Position numbers and translations under genes: made by a program
Notes under the pieces: generated by a model
What the model saw: the letters and a program-made list of their open reading frames with translations, nothing else
The model's database searches: none
What the model was told of the DNA's origin: nothing
NCBI GenBank assembly: GCA_030674155.1
Contig: CM060326.1
Coordinates: 31,173,692 to 31,237,691, forward strand
From: Stramonita haemastoma
Taxonomy: Eukaryota; Mollusca; Gastropoda; Neogastropoda; Muricidae
Direction of reading: 5' to 3'
Length of the DNA: 64,000 nt
Part shown: piece after piece, positions 59,401 to 64,000 of the stretch
How the letters are laid out: every line of letters starts with the position of its first letter
How positions within the stretch are numbered: the first letter of the stretch is position 1

Positions 59401-60995
59401 TCCAGAGTTAGTGTCAAGCTTCACAATTACTGGGAAGGTAACTGTGCCATGAATTTGATGAAGCAGCAAGACAGAGAAAGTAGTTCATGGAGATTCATGG
59501 TTTTGATGTTCTCCTGTTAGTGATTCTGGGTTTTATTGTTAGTGGAATCCTTAAACATATGTAAAACAGTTATATTTCCTTGTTTGACTTGTTAAGTTGC
59601 TGTCAAACAACTCAGTTCTTGTATTGTCAACATGATGGCGTCTGTGTAACATGCGAGGCGTGTCTATGTAATGTGCAAGACATGTAATTAATTACTGAAA
59701 TTGCCTTGATTGTTAAAAAACAAAAGCAATGTTTACTCACCATTTTGAAAAGATGAATTCTGTTGAATATTTACCACATTTCAGTGTCTGTTTAGTGTAT
59801 AAAACAAGTCTGATAGAAAGAAATAAAAAACTGAAAAATTTACGTTTGGTTTGATCATTTCAGCAACATGGATAAGATAGGGCCATAAATACAAAAAAAC
59901 TTTCTATTGTGTAGTAAAAGCCAATATATAGTGGATTTGTGTGTAAAACTACCAAAAATTTACAATAAAAAATCCTCTAAACAAGGTTATTTTTGTCTTT
60001 TTGGTGTCTTCTGTAATGCACGAGACAGTGTTGAATGATGTAACAAAATTCATTATTCATCAAGTTGTGAGCATTGTGCCATTTTGTGCTTTATATGTAT
60101 GCTAAGAATAGATATCAAGCTTTCATTCCCAACCAACATTAGGGGAAATGTTGCATTTCAAAATTTTAGCTGTCATGTCACAAATCTGTCCAGTTTTCAG
60201 GAGAATGACCCTACTATCTCTCAGGCTCGGTTGACGCCAGGAAATACTATGATAGTAAGCATAGAGTACAACTCTCTCAAAAGGTCTCAAAGCACATGCA
60301 CTTCCACAGCAGCAGCATGTCATCTTCATCATCATCATGCAATAAAATACATAAATAAATTTAAAAACTCATTCCGTGGTCACACTTGCTCATGGTGACC
60401 TCAGATTCAGTTTGCCCATGGATACATCTGTGCCTGTGGTGAGTTTGAGTCAAAGCCTTTGGAATTGGAGGTTAGCCGGGGGATGATCACTGGAGGGACA
60501 TGGTGGTGGGCAACTCAGCCTACTCCGCGACTGAGCTAATACTGTCGTTAGTAGACAGCTTAGTAGGTGGTGTCCTGCGTATGTTAGCTCAGAATGGGCA
60601 CCACTGAACACCACCAAAAAGACCCAGCAGCTGTGCAGGGCCCCTCTGCCTGGTGGCACTATGGCTCCCTGTGGATTCTTACCCTGAGGATAAGACAATT
60701 TTGATATGAATCTGGGTGTGGCTGATGTAGGGAAATAGAAATGAGTGGTGTGGGAACTGCAGGATGGAATGCCACAGAAGACGCAGCAAAAATAAAAAAC
60801 CAGAACCAGTATAATTCTAATTCCAAATGAATCAATATTTTAGCATCCAACTAGATCACTTACAGCTCTGTTGCAGTATGCTCCCATCAACTTTCGCAGG
60901 GGTGTGTTCTTTTTGATTTTGAAATGGACCACGCTCCCATCCTGTCCTGTTACTTTCAAGTTGATGTGTTCACTTTCATTCTTACAGTCCTCGAT
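53342..60995 (-). CDS. SUMO: SUMO2/3-type small ubiquitin-like modifier (first exon not found)
   Basis: Exons 60864-60995 (44 codons), 54582-54653 (24 codons) and 53342-53410 (stop TGA 53342-53344) join without phase shift; all borders are GT-AG. Blocks are [54 protein letters not shown] and [18 protein letters not shown]. The last matches SUMO2/3 ([19 protein letters not shown]), not SUMO1. The di-glycine is followed by CHHL, a short tail that SENP/ULP proteases must remove before conjugation. The usual first exon of a few codons, which in SUMO2/3 carries the chain-forming lysine site, was not located and may be beyond 61 kb. The intron 54654-60863 carries a SINE split by two DNA transposons. 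Confidence 0.95.
56370..56456. repeat. (TG)n microsatellite inside the piggyBac-like element
   Basis: About 87 bp of (TG)n with AAGTGTT and TAT interruptions, upstream of the internal open frame. Confidence 0.95.
56541..56819 (+). CDS. Acidic open frame in the piggyBac-like element
   Basis: ATG 56541, just after an acceptor-like tgttttcag; stop TAG 56817-56819; 92 residues. Acidic and Ser-rich ([32 protein letters not shown]), with a basic patch ([10 protein letters not shown]). N-termini of piggyBac transposases are often acidic like this, so it may be the remnant first part of a transposase. Beyond the stop other frames stay protein-like ([20 protein letters not shown], ending at TAG near 57020), so the original frame was probably longer and is broken by small indels. 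No DDD catalytic region is present. Confidence 0.5.
   Translation: MTAQIPVTKIFRLVTGDDSDFNLSGSSGNEWMPADDDTEEGKDDEMLIRGQTKMVKKEKQCWVHKQQDTPSTSESMSDMEDDTLWQVFNKQH
57354..60211. mobile_element. 2.86-kb DNA transposon with TACT target duplication
   Basis: Inverted termini: left GGGTCATTCTCCTGAAAACT, right (reversed) the same 20 bases, and GG beyond. TACT flanks both sides (57350-57353 and 60212-60215). The flanks join into continuous SINE sequence. There is no transposase frame. Six copies of a 14-bp motif close to GTAATGTGCAAGAC in both orientations, plus two long palindromes near the centre, are the main internal structure. The terminal sequence links it to 35694-36693. The superfamily is not assigned. 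Confidence 0.85.
59036..59162. repeat. Two adjacent palindromes at the centre of the 2.86-kb element
   Basis: First: TTTTTGTGTTACACACA, a four-base AAAA spacer, then its exact complement TGTGTGTAACACAAAAA (about 59038-59075). Second: CCATGGCGATCTTAACT meeting AGTTAAGATCACCATG, a near-perfect dyad centred at about 59138. Both could form stable hairpins. Confidence 0.85.
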
Positions 60996-61579
60996 CTGAA
61001 ACAGGAAAAAATCAAGACCCTGCATTTTATTTTCTTCTTTGGATAAATAAATATATTATTAGGAGTCACAACTGATGTTAACTCCAGAGGAAAAACCCTC
61101 TAAAACAAGATTTGAAACCTGATCAGCAGATCATAAGCACAATGTGCATCGATCACTCTAACCACCAAGTAATCCTGTCGCCCTTCTTTTTAAGTTCTTG
61201 ACTGTAAGTGTAATACATTATCAACTGCTGAGGTTTTCTTGTGAAAGAAGATATGCAGTACTAGGCCAGTTTGTGCTTTACACATGTATCCATTGTCATT
61301 AAAGTATATTTTAGTTTTAGGCTGGTATCACATCAGGCAGAAATGCAACCCTTTCTCTTATCTTGGCTCATACTCATAGCTCAACACATCACACACTGAA
61401 AGTGAAACACACCGGCACATATCCATATTGTATTGTATACTAGGCTACTGTAAGTCATGGCAGATTTCTCCAGGTAACAAGTGATTAACTGATTAAGGTT
61501 GCTCTCCCTGGGCAGAGCGTGTCACCTTATAACAAGAGCAGTGCCACCCATCTTTTCTTTTTTTTCTGTCTGCATATAT

Positions 61580-62170
61580 TATAAACGAAGGAAGCTGGCA
61601 AGATGGTTAAGACGTTCGCCTGGCAATAAGTAAACCATGAGGTTCTGGGTTCGATTCCCAGCCTCGCCTTTTCTTTCCAGTTTGAGGAAAAAATCGAACT
61701 GAATGTCAAAGTCATTCAGATGAGATTTTAAACTGAGGCCCTATGTGCGAACGCACGCAGAACATCTTGCGCACACGTTAAAACCCTATTCTGCCTTTCG
61801 GAAGAGCAGGCCATTGTGCAGGTAGGAACGGATGACAAAATTATATAAAAAAAAAAACAGCATGCACACAGGTGTCGTTTAGACACCATCCCTGAGAAAA
61901 AAATCGGGGAGTTGGAGTCCCCAGGACGTTCACGACCGTGTTGCTCTAACGGCTCCTGCGACGTTACTGGAACCATTTGTATCGGCGACGTTACTGGAAC
62001 CATTTGTATCGGCAACTGCCTTTCCAATAGACCATTCCAGTGGTGTGGAGAGGGGGGATCTGCTGCTTGGGTAACAGCTCGCCTTCCATACTTACTTACC
62101 CAGGTTTTGTACTCTAAAGACTAGAGCGCAACTCCATAGTCTTCCTAGACTGATGGGTGCCTACTTCTAC
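61580..62170 (+). mobile_element. tRNA-derived SINE, family B, copy with altered 3' end
   Basis: Head GGCAAGATGGTTAAGACGTT, B-box GGGTTCGATTCCCAGCC, and body matching 12560-12855 to GGGGAGTTGGAGTCCC. After that it differs from the 12.5-kb copy: it holds two direct copies of GACGTTACTGGAACCATTTG (61959 and 61987) and ends near 62170 in (CTATT)n-like sequence. Confidence 0.8.
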
Positions 62171-62271
62171 TATTATTATTTAAACAATCATTTGGTCTCC
62201 TGTAATCTTTTAGACATTACACTTAACAGTTCCCTAGTTCACCTATTTGCGTTCTTTAGTGTACAGGGCTA

Positions 62272-62420
62272 TCCTCATTAGGGACAGGGAAGGTAAAGCA
62301 GCAAAGAACAGGAGACAGATACCTGTGCTCTTAAATGCTGGCCCTAGAGAGGCAGGTTTTTTGACACCTCACATAACCTTAAACTGAGATTAAAACCATT
62401 TTAGTTATGGGAACACCTTT
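62272..62420 (+). mobile_element. SINE family A, 5'-truncated copy
   Basis: Begins in the family A body (GGGACAGGGAAGGTAAAGCA), passes GCTGGCCC and GACACCTCAC, and ends in TTATGGGAACACCTTT. The tRNA-like head is missing. Confidence 0.7.
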
Positions 62421-62624
62421 ACCTCTTTTTCCAAAAAGTTTTCTATAATTTCTGCTGAACATCCATACTGAAGTTTAGTGTATTTTACATTTTTTAAAAA
62501 TTCATTGGCAAGCTTGTTCAGTTGCTGGTCCCTGAATGCTTGACCAAGCAAAAAAGAACATTTTAAGAAGGCATTTATCATTCTCACATTGTCTTAGTCA
62601 AGTACCGAGTTAGTGTCTATGCCC

Positions 62625-62660
<36 letters not shown>

Positions 62661-64000
62661 TTGTAGCCGACCAATGCCGAGAAATGTTGTAAATGGTAGT
62701 AGCCTTGAATTTTTTTTTTAAAACTTGTATGGTGTATAATATCGACAGGCCTAGAGAAGTATCACATGGAAATTGGAATGGCTGATCGACATGTACTGAT
62801 TGTAGCAAAGTGTAACGTTTAGTGCAAAGAAAACAACGTAAACTTCTTGTGGCAAAAATGTTTTCTCTTTCAAGAAATGATAGTAGTCTTGAAGACAGAT
62901 CTAGACCGACCTTTCAACTTTGCAACTGAACTCTCTGTCTGATTTAGGCCTAGACCTATCTGCTAGGCTTTAATTTGATCACCAATACCGGGGAAATACT
63001 GGAAGCATGATCGCCTATAACTAGGCAAACAAATCGAACATCTCTTCCCCTGAAAGTAATAATGACTAGAACATATAGAATCTCTAAGTGAGAACCTAAT
63101 TATGTTTTAATTTAAATTGTTATTATATAATCTGCACCTTCTTCTGACTTTGTTGATCACCATCCATGTTGTTGTTTGGAACACACTGACTCCTCCACAG
63201 GCTGAAAAAATGGCGCACAAAGAGAAAGCACTGAGAGAGACTGATAAGGTACGCTGCTTTTCATTGGTGCACACTGTCTCTCATTTCATTTTTTTGTCTT
63301 CAACCAAAAATCTTTTCCTATTTATTAAAATTTATGTTGTGATGAGATTGTTCAGAAAATTTTTCTTGCTTATTTGTTTTAGAAAACTGACATGAGATAA
63401 ACAAAAATCACTGCTTTTAATAGGCCTAACATAAAGTTTATGGTGTAAGACCTCATTCAGCCAATCAAAAGACGTATGACAAGAACAGGTAGGCCTACTC
63501 TAGTAGGGTAGAAAGATTCTCTTTTCCTTCCGGGTTGTTTTGGTTACACATAACGGTTAAATTTGGCAGTTTTCGATCTATTTTCATATATCACACTTGC
63601 ACGTACTAAGGCATCCACAGAACATTATTTTATTTAAAAAAAAAAAAAAAAAACACTTTTTCTTAAAGACCAAAGCCTGACTCAAAACTCAGCACAATAC
63701 AAATTTGGTAGGTTTGAACTTTTAAAAAAATCAGGAAAAGCTGTTCCCCCTCAGTCCCTTGTAGTCTGCTGGCTACCTCACCACAATATGCATGCGCGGG
63801 GTCAACGCTGTAGGAACACAAGCAATCCTCATTTGATTATAATTCTCACTTTTTCAACCCTACCTGGTGTTGATCTATGGCCTCAACCCCAAAATCAAGT
63901 ACACAGTGCATATTTTCATACTTTAAAAAATCTGTGAAAACCAACAAACCTGTTTTTGACTGGCACTCTAGACAAGCTAACCCTTATGTGTACCCTTTGG
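62421..64000. other. Right-hand flank, mostly unassigned
   Basis: Holds a poly(A) run at 62629-62658, an exon-like segment at 63201-63248 (+) and a poly(A) run at 63637-63653. The undiscovered SUMO first exon (-) could lie here or beyond the window. I see no other supported feature. Confidence 0.5.
63201..63248 (+). CDS. Possible first coding exon of an unidentified plus-strand gene
   Basis: Acceptor ctccacag at 63200 and donor gtacgc at 63249 bracket 48 bases. ATG 63210-63212 gives MAHKEKALRETDK and leaves phase 0. Upstream AEK is also in frame, so it may be internal. The peptide is too short to assign, and a chance exon is possible. Confidence 0.3.

Larger units (their letters stand above)
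55570..60800 (+). mobile_element. Family C SINE split by two nested DNA transposons
   Basis: The SINE resumes in three pieces: head and upstream body at 55570-55760 (CCGCCATGGCGCTGAGATTA, CACAAGTTCAAATCCCATAA, CACACAGTCAAGCTTCATCT), middle at 57295-57353 (AGAGTGTGACTCAAATTATC), and 3' body at 60212-60800 (TCTCTCAGGCTCGGTTGACG, GTAAGCATAGAGTACAACTC). Together they cover the order seen in the intact copies at 20068-20806 and 50450-51196. The interruptions are a TTAA element and a TACT-flanked element. Confidence 0.9.

Noticed and set aside
62405..62587. Minus-strand 60-residue frame with helix-like sequence (QQLNKLANEFLKNVKYTKLQ)
   Set aside because: No splice sites that connect it to SUMO, no known family, and AT-rich composition makes such a frame possible by chance.

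Overview
This window is animal nuclear DNA. Genes are split into short exons by GT-AG introns, and the spaces between them are AT-rich and full of long (CA)n, (GA)n and (CT)n microsatellites, tRNA-derived SINEs and cut-and-paste DNA transposons. Protein similarity and repeat style suggest a lophotrochozoan, most likely a mollusc. That placement is inferred from remembered families, not from a search.

Four genes can be read. (1) At 236-1415 (+) are the last two exons of an OCA2/P-protein-like membrane transporter. (2) At 8297-16236 (-), with a possible first exon at 19267, is WBP4/FBP21, a spliceosome-associated protein with a matrin-type zinc finger and one visible WW domain. (3) At 19328-44417 (+) is a roughly 20-exon Sfmbt/MBTD1-type Polycomb-family gene carrying an FCS zinc finger, four MBT repeats and a C-terminal SAM domain. 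(4) At 53342-60995 (-) are the last three coding exons of a SUMO2/3-type SUMO gene. OCA2 and WBP4 converge, WBP4 and Sfmbt diverge from a shared start region near 19.2-19.33 kb, and Sfmbt and SUMO converge. WBP4 acts in splicing, Sfmbt in chromatin repression and SUMO in protein modification; I see no sign of a gene cluster with a joint function.

The less ordinary material is structural. At least five exon reading frames in the Sfmbt gene, and one or two in WBP4, are each broken by what looks like one missing base, mostly in C or G runs. This points to consensus error rather than gene death. Several DNA transposons can be bounded exactly by terminal inverted repeats and target-site duplications: a 1.53-kb piggyBac-like element at TTAA and a 2.86-kb element with a 4-bp duplication, both nested in one SINE; a 1.0-kb relative of the latter; a 2.30-kb TTAA element; and two hAT-like elements with 6-bp duplications. 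Two minisatellite arrays (38 bp and 85 bp units) lie directly against exon boundaries. The 38-bp array repeats the splice-donor sequence of its exon.

The rest is intron or intergenic sequence with degraded repeats. The first coding exon of SUMO, the upstream exons of OCA2, and the identity of two isolated exon-like segments (46177-46500 minus and 63201-63248 plus) remain open.
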